Source: Bacillota bacterium
GTDB lineage: Bacteria; Bacillota; Clostridia; Lachnospirales; Bianqueaceae
Direction: 5' to 3'
Assembly: GCA_017467985.1 (NCBI GenBank)
Contig: JAFUJY010000019.1
Span: forward strand, 1 to 10,197
DNA length: 10,197 bases
Below are positions 1 through 6,727 of this stretch, in pieces. Made by a program: the position numbers and the translations under genes. Position 1 is the stretch's first letter. Each line of letters starts with the position of its first letter. Under the pieces are notes generated by a model. The model saw nothing but the letters and a program-made list of their open reading frames with translations, made no database searches and was not told where the DNA came from.

Positions 1-894
1 TTATAAGGGGGAAAGACCGCTATTTTGGCCGATATTAAGGGACAGGGAGCTATTAAGCATTTTTGGATTACCGATGGCGCAAGTGCGGGACGTCAACTGA
101 TTCTGCGCATTTATTTTGATGGTCAGAAGAACCCGGCGGTGGAAGCACCGTTGTCCGACTTTTTTGCCAATGCCAATTATAATGAATATCGTCAGATCAA
201 CAGCCTGCCCATTTGCTATAATCCCAGAAAAGGCATGAACTGTTATTTTGAGATGCCTTATCGCACCGGTTTTAGAGTAGAGCTGGAGCATCGTGGTGAT
301 ACAGAATGTAAAGTATTTTACCAGATCGACTGTGAGGAGAAGACGATTCCTGAAAACAGCTTGTATTTTCATGCCCAGTTCCGTCGGGTCAATCCGGTGC
401 CTTATAAAGAAGTTTACACCATTCTGGATAATATCAAAGGAAACGGCCATTATGTGGGAACCTATATGTATTGGGGCGTGAATAATAATGGCTGGTGGGG
501 CGAAGGTGAAATCAAGTTTTATATCGATGGCGACAAAGAATTCCCAACCATTTGCGGAACCGGTACGGAAGACTATTTCTGTGGCGCCTATAATTTCGAT
601 GTAAATGGCCGGTATCAAGAGTTCAGTACCCCCTATACCGGCCTGTCAAAGGTGGATGCAACGGATGAAACCTATAATTCCAATCGCCGATTTAATATGT
701 ATCGCTGGCACATCACCGATCCCATTTATTTTAAGGAAGACTTAAAGGTGACCATTCAGGCGTTGGGATGGCGGGCAGATAAGCGCTACCTGCCCCTGCA
801 GGATGACATTTCATCTGTGGCTTATTGGTATTCCGACAATCTGGAAGATGAATATCCCCAGCTGCCGGATGCGGATTATCTGGAAATCAGATAA
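1..894 (+). CDS. GH172 (DUF2961) glycoside hydrolase, C-terminal part, 5' end missing or frameshifted
   Basis: Recognised as the DUF2961 family, now glycoside hydrolase family GH172, whose characterised members cleave fructofuranose or arabinofuranose sugars. Numbering from a TTG at 25 (289 residues): the first core block ADIKGQGAIKHFWIT is at 2-16, LRIYFDG at 27-33, VEAPLSDFF at 39-47, WWGEGE at 157-162 and GTGTEDYF at 178-185. Glu160/162 and Glu182 lie in the motifs that I recall hold the family's catalytic glutamates. The C-terminus looks complete. Members usually have some 40 more N-terminal residues, and the TTG falls inside the first conserved block, so it is unlikely to be the true start; AAGGGGG at 5-11 is also too distant (13 nt) to be a convincing ribosome binding site. 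A TAA at 4-6 closes this frame. Adding one base in the GGGGGAAA tract at 7-14 would join it to an upstream frame with a family-like KGE(K)T sequence. No signal peptide is visible. The gene end overlaps the convergent permease gene by 8 bp. The family call is firm; intactness is doubtful. Confidence 0.85.
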
Positions 895-1981
895 TATAAC
901 TGAGCAACATTAAAATAGCAAAGAGGGCAAAGTTCAAAACTGTAAAATAGCCCATATACCGGCCGACCTGAGCGTCGGCCTCTTTGCTGTAAAATTGAAA
1001 AGAAATAACGCTGGCCAGGGAGGCAATAATTGTACCCAAACCGCCGATGTTGGTGCCCAGCAGCAGGCCCTTGGCATTGTCGGTAAAGGGTGAGAGTAAA
1101 ATAGCCGCCGGAACATTACTGATAACTTGACTGGTCAGAGCACTGACGAGGATGGGCTGGGTCTCCAACAGGGGACGCAGCAGGCTTTCCACCCAGCTGA
1201 GCCGGGCCAAATTACCGGAAAAGATAAAGAAGCAGACGAAAGTGAGAAGCAGGGCATAGTCCACTTTGGTCAGAAGCTTGCGATCGGTAAAGAGCAGGCC
1301 GATCACCACAAGTGCGGTGGGGATCCCATAAGGAAGAACGTGGAGCACTGTCAGCAGACAGCTTATAAAGAGCAAAGTGTACAGGGCCATTTTACAGCTG
1401 GCGAAGGGCTCTGATTGGGGTGTCTGTACCTCGATGGTCTGCTTGGGCAGCAAATATTGTCCGAAGAAGAGCAAAATGCCAGATAAAACCACCGGAATGA
1501 GGGTGACGGACATAAAATAACCAAATTCCAAATGATAATTGGTGTAAAGATACAGGTTCTGGGGGTTACCGATGGGGGTAAACATGCTGCCGATGTTGGC
1601 GGCAATGGTCTGCAGAACAATGACCTGGATTTTATATTTGTCGCCGCCGGAAAGTTTCAGCATAAACAATGCGAAGGGCACGAAGGTGATTAAGGCCACA
1701 TCGTTGGTCACCAACATGGAGGTAAAGAAGGGCAGGTATACCAGGATCAGATACAACCCTCGCAGGGTGCGGATTTTCTTTAGCATGACTCCTGCCAAGC
1801 GGTTAAAGATGCCCAGGGACTGAAAGCCTTGGATCACGGCCATCAGGCTAAAAAGCAGACAAATCACCTGTAAGTCAATATAGTCAGCGTACTGGGCATC
1901 GGGCAGTACAAAAATCATAGAAATCAGGGCACACAGGGCGGAAATGCATAAAACAGGGTATTTTTTGAATAGTTTCCTCAT
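887..1981 (-). CDS. SLC13/ArsB-type (IT superfamily) membrane permease
   Basis: A 364-residue, very hydrophobic protein with about ten predicted membrane segments, resembling the CitMHS/ArsB/SLC13 ion-transporter superfamily, which moves carboxylates or oxyanions across the inner membrane. The two-fold internal repeat of that superfamily is visible: half one has LVTNDVALITFVPF (90-103) followed by NIGSMFTPIGNPQN (129-142), and half two has SQVISNVPAAILLSPF (284-299) followed by GTNIGGLGTIIAS (309-321). Asn-Pro and Asn-containing turns at these sites form the substrate/cation site in known members. It is at the short end of the family, but both halves are present. ATG is at 1981, with AAGGA (complement of 1992-1996) about 10 nt upstream; this site overlaps the stop codon of the aldehyde dehydrogenase 13 bp upstream, so the two are probably co-transcribed and coupled. 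The substrate cannot be read from the sequence; a carboxylate made by an aldehyde dehydrogenase is a guess. Confidence 0.85.
   Translation of the reverse strand: MRKLFKKYPVLCISALCALISMIFVLPDAQYADYIDLQVICLLFSLMAVIQGFQSLGIFNRLAGVMLKKIRTLRGLYLILVYLPFFTSMLVTNDVALITFVPFALFMLKLSGGDKYKIQVIVLQTIAANIGSMFTPIGNPQNLYLYTNYHLEFGYFMSVTLIPVVLSGILLFFGQYLLPKQTIEVQTPQSEPFASCKMALYTLLFISCLLTVLHVLPYGIPTALVVIGLLFTDRKLLTKVDYALLLTFVCFFIFSGNLARLSWVESLLRPLLETQPILVSALTSQVISNVPAAILLSPFTDNAKGLLLGTNIGGLGTIIASLASVISFQFYSKEADAQVGRYMGYFTVLNFALFAILMLLSYII
961..980. other. Inverted repeat inside the permease 3' coding end
   Basis: GGCCGAC, a 6-nt loop, then GTCGGCC: a perfect 7-bp GC-rich stem 66 bp beyond the hydrolase stop codon, inside the C-terminal coding part of the convergent permease. 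On the + strand it is followed by TCTTTGCTGT, not a proper T-run, so it is at best a weak terminator for the hydrolase. It may be coincidental coding sequence. Confidence 0.35.
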
Positions 1982-1994
1982 TGGTTTAGAGTCC

Positions 1995-3368
1995 TTATCG
2001 TAAGAATAATTTGATCAGTAAGTCTTTTAGAGAGTTATAAGGTTGATAGCGGAAGGGAAGGTCCAGCTGCAGTGACTTATCCACCATACTTTTGTCGTGG
2101 GTGAAGGTGTCAAAGCCGTATTTACCATGGTAGCTGCCCATGCCGCTGGTGCCTACACCACCGAATCCCATGCGGCTGGTGGCCAAATGAATAATGGTGT
2201 CATTGATACAGCCGCCGCCAAAGGAAACTGTGTCGGTCACCAGTTTCTTGACGGATTCCTTGCGGGTGAACAAATACAGTGCCAGAGGTGTGGGATTTTA
2301 CTTAATAATGGCAAAGGCTTCGTTCCAATCCTTAAAGGTAATGATAGGCAGGATGGGACCAAAAATCTCTTCCTGCATGCAGGGACTATCCAAAGTCACA
2401 TCTGTAAGGATGGTGGGGGCGATGCGATTCTTGTCGTCATACTGGCCGCCGGCACAGATGGTGGCTCCCTCCATCAAACCCAACAGGCGACGAAAATGCT
2501 TGTCGTTGATGATATGACCGTAATTGGCGTTGTCCAGAGGTTTGGCACCAAATTGTCGTTTGATGGCCAGTTTTAACTCCAGTAAAAGGGCTTCTTTCAC
2601 ACTTTCATGCACCAATAGATAATCGGGGGCCACGCAGGTTTGACCACAGTTTAAGAACTTACCAAAGACAATGCGCTGGGCGGAGAGGGGGAGGTCGGCA
2701 GAGGCATCCACGATACAAGGACTCTTGCCGCCCAGTTCCAAAGTGACGGGAGTCAAGTGGGCCGCCGCCTTTTCCATAACCAACTTGCCCACGGTTTTGC
2801 CGCCGGTGAAGAAGATATAGTCAAAGTGCTGCTCCAACAGGTCCTGGTTTACTTCGCGACCGCCTTGGATAACCGCAGCCAGCTGAGGCGGCAGATAGTC
2901 CGTAATCAGTTTTTCAATGACGGCTGATGTGGCAGGAGAATAAGAGCCGGGTTTAATAATAACCGTGTTGCCCGCCGCAATGGCATCCACCGCAGGTTCC
3001 AATGCCAGCATAAAAGGATAATTCCAGGGGCTCATGATGAGCACGGTGCCATAGGGCTGACGCAGTATATAACTGTATGAAGGAAACTGAGCCAGAGGAG
3101 ACAGTTTCATTTTGGGCTTGGCGAAAGAAACCAAGTGCTTTTCCATATAACTGATCTCGGACAAAACCATACCGATTTCGGTCATATAGCCCTCGGAAGG
3201 ACTTTTGCCCAGATCCTGCTGCAGGGCGGCAGCAATTTCTTTTTCCATATCTTTAATGCCTTGCTTTAGGCTCTTTAAGGCTTCCAGTCGATGGGAAGTA
3301 TCTAAGGTCCAGCCGGATTCAAAAAATGCACGTTGTTTCTGGACGATCAATGATGTTGAAGAAGTCAT
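1995..3368 (-). pseudogene. Class-3-like NAD(P)-dependent aldehyde dehydrogenase, interrupted by one in-frame TAA
   Basis: The reading frame covers 457 codons plus stop, normal for the ALDH3-like (fatty/aromatic aldehyde dehydrogenase) group that oxidises aldehydes to carboxylates. Visible are the SPWNYPF substrate/cofactor block (113-119), FFTGG nucleotide motif (186-190), general-base Glu211 in LELGGKSP, catalytic Cys245 in CGQTCVAPDY, EEIFGP (333-338), and beyond the break the C-terminal CINDTIIHLATSRMGFGGVGTSGMGSYHGK block. Codon 357 (complement of 2298-2300) is TAA, in the normally ungapped stretch between EAFAIIK and NPTPLALYLF. The frame does not shift and sequence quality is the same on both sides, so this is a single nonsense change (for example from CAA, GAA or AAA). 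The truncated product would keep the catalytic residues but lose about 100 residues of the C-terminal region. ATG 3368 has AGGAGG (complement of 3377-3382) 8 nt upstream. A sequencing error is a real alternative to a true pseudogene. Confidence 0.88.
2298..2300 (-). other. In-frame TAA stop in the aldehyde dehydrogenase
   Basis: On the minus strand the codons read ATT AAG TAA AAT CCC ACA CCT. Family members have one ordinary residue here, a few positions before the PLALYLF motif, and the alignment needs no gap. UAA is not a selenocysteine or pyrrolysine codon, and the hydrolase gene in this window ends with TAA, which argues against an altered genetic code. Confidence 0.85.
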
Positions 3369-3397
3369 AAGAAAAACCTCCTGATAGTATTAATTTC

Positions 3398-3426
3398 ATT
3401 ATAAATGCCAGATTGGGGTTTGTCAA
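3398..3426 (-). promoter_or_regulatory. Perfect sigma-A promoter for the aldehyde dehydrogenase-permease unit
   Basis: Read on the minus strand: TTGACA (complement of 3421-3426), a 17-nt spacer, then TATAAT (complement of 3398-3403). Both hexamers match consensus at every position. Transcription would start near 3391, giving an untranslated leader of roughly 23 nt that carries the AGGAGG ribosome binding site. Confidence 0.85.
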
Positions 3427-3448
3427 TTATGGAATAGTGTGATATGAT
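3420..3448 (+). promoter_or_regulatory. Divergent sigma-A promoter for the phosphatase-aldolase-serpin unit
   Basis: TTGTCA (3420-3425), a 17-nt spacer, then TATGAT (3443-3448). The -35 box covers the same bases as the -35 box of the minus-strand promoter (3421-3426). Transcription would start near 3455, just before the structured leader begins at 3459. Confidence 0.65.
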
Positions 3449-3458
3449 AATACTAGGG

Positions 3459-3548
3459 TCAAACACGAATAAGCAGCCATTTTTCGAAGAAAAATGAGCG
3501 GATTATGAGTGTTTGAGGCTTGCGGGAGTGCGAAGCACGTAGCAAGCC
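3459..3548 (+). ncRNA. Structured 5' leader with two adjacent stem-loops, class unknown
   Basis: Two hairpins lie side by side. The first (3459-3516) is a ~58-nt stem: TCAAACAC (3459-3466) pairs with GTGTTTGA (3509-3516), ATAA/TTAT and GC pairs continue inward in register, and CATTTTT (3478-3484) pairs with AAAAATG (3490-3496) around CGAAG. The second (3517-3548) pairs GGCTTGC with GCAAGCC, with an inner GTGC-GAA-GCAC hairpin. It begins a few bases after the predicted transcription start and ends 32 nt before the phosphatase ATG. There is no T-run, so it is not an ordinary terminator. It matches no riboswitch that I recognise; it could be an RNA stabiliser, a cis-regulator or a dispersed genomic repeat. 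Confidence 0.55.
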
Positions 3549-3580
3549 GTATTATAGGAGTCGGAAAAGGAGGGTCAATT

Positions 3581-4369
3581 ATGTTAGAACAGATTATTGC
3601 CGCGGCCATTGAGGCCGGTAAAATTATGCTGGATGCAGAAAATGAAGATAAAGAGGTGCAGGAAAAGGAAGGATCAGCCAATTTTGTGACCAAGTACGAT
3701 GTGGCTGTGCAGAACTTCCTGCAGTGTGAATTAAAAAAGATTATGCCCCAGGCCGGGTTCTTGGGAGAGGAAGAGGATGCAGCTGAGGCCAGTGATGCCA
3801 GTTGGCAGTTTATTGTGGATCCCATTGATGGCACCACCAATTTTATTCATCAGTATCGCCATAGCTGTGTATCCATCGCGCTGGCCAAGGATAAAATTGT
3901 GCAGTATGGTGTGGTTTATAATCCCTACACCCAGGAGATTTTCAGTGCGCAGCGGGGCGTGGGTGTGTGGCGTAACGGAAAGCCTATTCAGGTGAGCAAA
4001 CGTCCGCTGCGGGAGGCTTTGATTTGCTTCGGTACCGCTCCTTATAATGTGGAGCTTGCGAATATTTCATTCCGATTGGCCAAAGAATTATTTGACCGGG
4101 CTGCGGATATTCGCCGCAGTGGTTCCGCAGCGCTGGATATGTGTGCCATTGCCAGCGGCTGGTGCGAATTTAACTTTGAGATGGTGCTGCAGCCCTGGGA
4201 TTTTGCAGCGGTGTCGTTGATTTTGGAAGAAGCTGGCGGCAAGATCAGCCGCCCGGATGGTACGCCGCTGGATTTGTACAAGCCTAATCCGGTGGTGGCG
4301 GGCAATGCAGTGTGTTATGATGCATATTTTGAACTGGGATTAGACAAGATCGCTGGAGGTGCGAAATGA
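3581..4369 (+). CDS. suhB: Inositol monophosphatase family phosphatase (SuhB-like)
   Basis: A 262-residue Mg2+-dependent phosphatase of the IMPase/FIG superfamily, expected in the cytoplasm, acting on inositol phosphate or a related sugar, nucleotide or PAP-type phosphomonoester. Metal-binding signatures are complete: GEEED (62-66), DPIDGTTNF (80-88) with Asp80 and Asp83, and WDFAAVSLILEEAGGKI (206-222) with Asp207; RRSGSAALDMCAIASG (178-193) is also typical. Length is normal. The start is ATG 3581 with AAGGAGG (3567-3573) 7 nt upstream. The frame stays open upstream to a GTG at 3509, but that part is the structured leader and is not protein-like. The last codons overlap the aldolase start by 4 nt (ATGA), implying coupled translation. 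Substrate is not decidable from sequence, and the symbol marks only family resemblance. Confidence 0.92.
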   Translation: MLEQIIAAAIEAGKIMLDAENEDKEVQEKEGSANFVTKYDVAVQNFLQCELKKIMPQAGFLGEEEDAAEASDASWQFIVDPIDGTTNFIHQYRHSCVSIALAKDKIVQYGVVYNPYTQEIFSAQRGVGVWRNGKPIQVSKRPLREALICFGTAPYNVELANISFRLAKELFDRAADIRRSGSAALDMCAIASGWCEFNFEMVLQPWDFAAVSLILEEAGGKISRPDGTPLDLYKPNPVVAGNAVCYDAYFELGLDKIAGGAK

Positions 4370-5406
4370 TTTTATTTCAATGTGATTATAATGAAGGTGC
4401 TCATGAAAAGATTTTGGAGCGTTTGATTCAGACTAATATGGAACAGACCGATGGCTATGGCATGGACCCTTACTGTGCCAGTGCAGCCCGGAAGATTAAA
4501 GAGCGTTGTCAGGTGCCGGAGGCGGATGTGCATTTTTTGGTGGGCGGAACCCAGACCAATGTGACGGTGATTTCTGCCATTTTGAAGCCGTGGCAGGGCG
4601 TGATTTCTGCGTCCTCCGGCCACATTCATGTGCATGAAACCGGAGCAGTAGAAGCTTGCGGTCACAAAGTACTTGCGATTCCTTCCGAAGATGGCAAAAT
4701 TACCGGCGCCCAGGTGGAGGCGTTGTATCAGGGGCACATCCACGATGAGAGCGCAGAACATACGGTGCAGCCGGGGATGGTGTATATTTCCAATCCGACG
4801 GAGCTGGGAACCATTTATTCACTGGCGGAGCTGACCGATTTGTCTCAGGCTTGCCGCCGCAACGGCCTGATTTTGTTTATGGATGGTGCTCGGCTGGGGT
4901 ACGGTTTGACAGCGAAGGGAAATGATCTGACCTTCGAAAGCATCGCCAAACTTTGCGACGTGTTTTACATTGGCGGCACCAAGGTGGGTGCCTTATTTGG
5001 AGAGGCGGTGGTCATTACCAATCCGTCCATCCAAAAGGATTTTCGCTATATGATCAAGCAAAAGGGCGGGATGCTGGCCAAGGGACGCCTGCTGGGTATT
5101 CAGTTTGATACGTTGTTTACGGATGATTTGTACTTGACGATTGCAGCCCAGGCCAATTGCCTGGCAGATCATCTGCGGGAGGCCTTTGCAGAGGCGGGCT
5201 ATCCCTTCTTGATCGAAACCACCACCAATCAGATCTTTGTGATTATGCCGGATGACCAGTTGGCGGAGTTGAAAAAGAACTATGGATTCTGTTATCAGCA
5301 GCGGATGGACGAAACCCATAGCGCCGTTCGTTTTTGTACCAGCTGGGCCACTAAGTCTGAAAATGTGACAAAATTAATTGAGGATGTGTGCAACCTAAAG
5401 GCATAA
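4366..5406 (+). CDS. Threonine aldolase family PLP enzyme (beta-eliminating lyase fold)
   Basis: A 346-residue fold-type I PLP enzyme of the low-specificity threonine aldolase family, which splits threonine/allo-threonine to glycine and acetaldehyde; some relatives act on other beta-hydroxy amino acids. Visible: the N-terminal DGYGMDPYC (29-37) replacing the usual YG.D phosphate-side loop, GGTQTNVTVI (60-69) for PLP phosphate, SSGHIHVHETGA (83-94) with the ring-stacking His, FMDGARLGYG (171-180) with Asp173 for the pyridine nitrogen, and YIGGTKVGALFGE (201-213) with Lys206 as Schiff-base lysine. Length is normal. The start ATG overlaps the phosphatase stop by 4 nt. If it does make acetaldehyde, the divergent aldehyde dehydrogenase would be a plausible partner, but that is only inference. 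The family is confident and the substrate is not. Confidence 0.9.
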   Translation: MILFQCDYNEGAHEKILERLIQTNMEQTDGYGMDPYCASAARKIKERCQVPEADVHFLVGGTQTNVTVISAILKPWQGVISASSGHIHVHETGAVEACGHKVLAIPSEDGKITGAQVEALYQGHIHDESAEHTVQPGMVYISNPTELGTIYSLAELTDLSQACRRNGLILFMDGARLGYGLTAKGNDLTFESIAKLCDVFYIGGTKVGALFGEAVVITNPSIQKDFRYMIKQKGGMLAKGRLLGIQFDTLFTDDLYLTIAAQANCLADHLREAFAEAGYPFLIETTTNQIFVIMPDDQLAELKKNYGFCYQQRMDETHSAVRFCTSWATKSENVTKLIEDVCNLKA

Positions 5407-5456
5407 AACCGTACTATATAGATAGAAGGAAAAAATCTCGTAAAGGGGGCTTCTCT

Positions 5457-6671
5457 ATGAAAAAGTGGTTATGTTTATTGTTGGTTCTGGTGGTTGCAGG
5501 CTGCAGCAGCGTGCATGCGGCGGACTTGATGAGTGGGATCAAACCCGGACAAGTCAGTGGCACAGAGGTTAGCCAAGAGTTTTTGACAGCGCAGATGGAT
5601 TTTGCAGTGGAACTGCTGCAAGAGTCTGTGGAGGAGGATAAGAATCTGCTGATTTCGCCGTTGTCGGTGCAAGTGGCGCTGAGCATGACTGCCAATGGTG
5701 CGGCAGGGGACACTCTTAGTCAGATGAATGCTGTATTAGGACTGGACGAGACCTGGCGCAACGAGTATCTCAAGTATTATGTGGATCATCTGCCTTCAGC
5801 GGACGGATACAAGATGCAGTTGGCCAATTCTATTTGGTATAGGGACACCGAGGGTTTGACTGTGTATCCAGAGTTCTTGCAGACGAATGCGGACTTTTAC
5901 AATGCCCAGGCTTACAAGGCGCCCTTTGATGACGGCACGGTGAAAGCGATCAATCAATGGGTCAAGAAGCATACGAATGATATGATCGATAAGATCGTAG
6001 ACGAGATCGATGCAGATACCATCATGTATTTGATCAACGCACTGACCTTTGATGGGGATTGGTATCGTAAGTTTGATTCTACGGATACTTATAATAGTAC
6101 ATTTACCACCGTCACCGGTAATGAAGTGCAGGTGAAGATGATGCACGGCATGGAATGGGGATATGTACAAGATGACATGGCAACCGGTTTTATCAAGCCT
6201 TACAAGGACGAACAGTACAGCTTTGTAGCCCTGCTGCCCAATGAAGATGTGTCAATCTATGATTATATCAGCAGCCTGACCGGAGAAGGGCTGCAGCAAA
6301 TGTTGGCGTCAGCGGAGGATACGGATGTGATCATTGCCGTGCCCAAGTTCAGCTATGAATATGAATTGTCCATGAATGAAGTACTCAAAACCATGGGGAT
6401 GCCGTTAGCTTTTGACAGAAGTCAGGCGGATTTTTCCAAGATGGCTGTGGGCAATGGGAATATTTATATTGGCGACGTGCTGCATAAGACCTTTATTGCA
6501 GTGGACGAACTGGGAACGGAAGCGGCTGCTGTGACAAAGGTGGAGATGAAGACAGAGAGTGCTATGTGGTCTGAAAAGGAAGTATATCTGAATCGGCCCT
6601 TTGTATACATGATTGTTGATAATGTAAACAATTTACCTGTTTTCATGGGTGTTGTAATGAATTTTAATTGA
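5457..6671 (+). CDS. Serpin family protease inhibitor, predicted lipoprotein
   Basis: A 404-residue serpin exported and probably lipid-anchored: MKKWLCLLLVLVVAGC is a lipoprotein signal peptide with lipobox VAGC and lipidated Cys16. Serpin landmarks follow in order: NLLISPLSVQVALSMTANGA (63-82), NALTFDGDWYRKF (194-206), VPKFSYEYELSMNEVLKTMG (295-314), the reactive-loop hinge ELGTEAAAVT (351-360) and NRPFVYMIVDN (379-389). The hinge has the small residues (Gly353, Thr354, Ala356-358, Thr360) needed for loop insertion, so it should inhibit a protease by the suicide mechanism. Counting from P17 Glu351 puts P1-P1' at Glu367-Ser368; the segment after it is about three residues longer than in alpha-1-antitrypsin, so P1 may shift slightly. 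Start ATG 5457 has AAAGGGGG (5442-5449) 7 nt upstream. The gene lies 50 bp after the aldolase without a clear promoter or terminator between them. Likely role: blocking host or competitor proteases at the cell surface. Confidence 0.93.
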   Translation: MKKWLCLLLVLVVAGCSSVHAADLMSGIKPGQVSGTEVSQEFLTAQMDFAVELLQESVEEDKNLLISPLSVQVALSMTANGAAGDTLSQMNAVLGLDETWRNEYLKYYVDHLPSADGYKMQLANSIWYRDTEGLTVYPEFLQTNADFYNAQAYKAPFDDGTVKAINQWVKKHTNDMIDKIVDEIDADTIMYLINALTFDGDWYRKFDSTDTYNSTFTTVTGNEVQVKMMHGMEWGYVQDDMATGFIKPYKDEQYSFVALLPNEDVSIYDYISSLTGEGLQQMLASAEDTDVIIAVPKFSYEYELSMNEVLKTMGMPLAFDRSQADFSKMAVGNGNIYIGDVLHKTFIAVDELGTEAAAVTKVEMKTESAMWSEKEVYLNRPFVYMIVDNVNNLPVFMGVVMNFN

Positions 6672-6696
6672 CATTTTTTCAAAACCTCTTTACAAT
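6668..6696 (+). promoter_or_regulatory. Sigma-A promoter overlapping the serpin stop codon
   Basis: TTGACA (6668-6673), a 17-nt spacer, then TACAAT (6691-6696). The serpin stop TGA (6669-6671) lies inside the -35 hexamer. Transcription would begin near 6703, just ahead of AAGGAGG (6711-6717) for the LUD gene. Confidence 0.8.
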
Positions 6697-6727
6697 AAAG
6701 ATATGAATGTAAGGAGGTTTTATTGTC

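Noticed and set aside
2298..2300. The aldehyde dehydrogenase TAA as a recoded amino acid.
   Set aside because: UAA is not used for selenocysteine or pyrrolysine, and the hydrolase gene here ends with TAA, so ordinary nonsense change is simpler.
2097..2576. Open frame on the + strand opposite the aldehyde dehydrogenase.
   Set aside because: It mirrors the codons of the aldehyde dehydrogenase, which has clear motifs on the minus strand, and shows no motif of its own.
3509..3580. Upstream GTG start for the inositol-phosphatase gene, adding 24 residues.
   Set aside because: The added stretch is the structured leader, has no ribosome binding site, and does not resemble the N-terminus of the family; ATG 3581 has a good site.
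5388..5456. Longer serpin reading frame beginning in the aldolase gene.
   Set aside because: It would put 23 extra residues before a clear lipoprotein signal peptide. ATG 5457 has AAAGGGGG at a proper distance.
5370..5456. A promoter for the serpin in the 50-bp gap.
   Set aside because: Only weak matches (TTGAGG-18-CATAAA at best) are seen, far poorer than the other promoters in the window.
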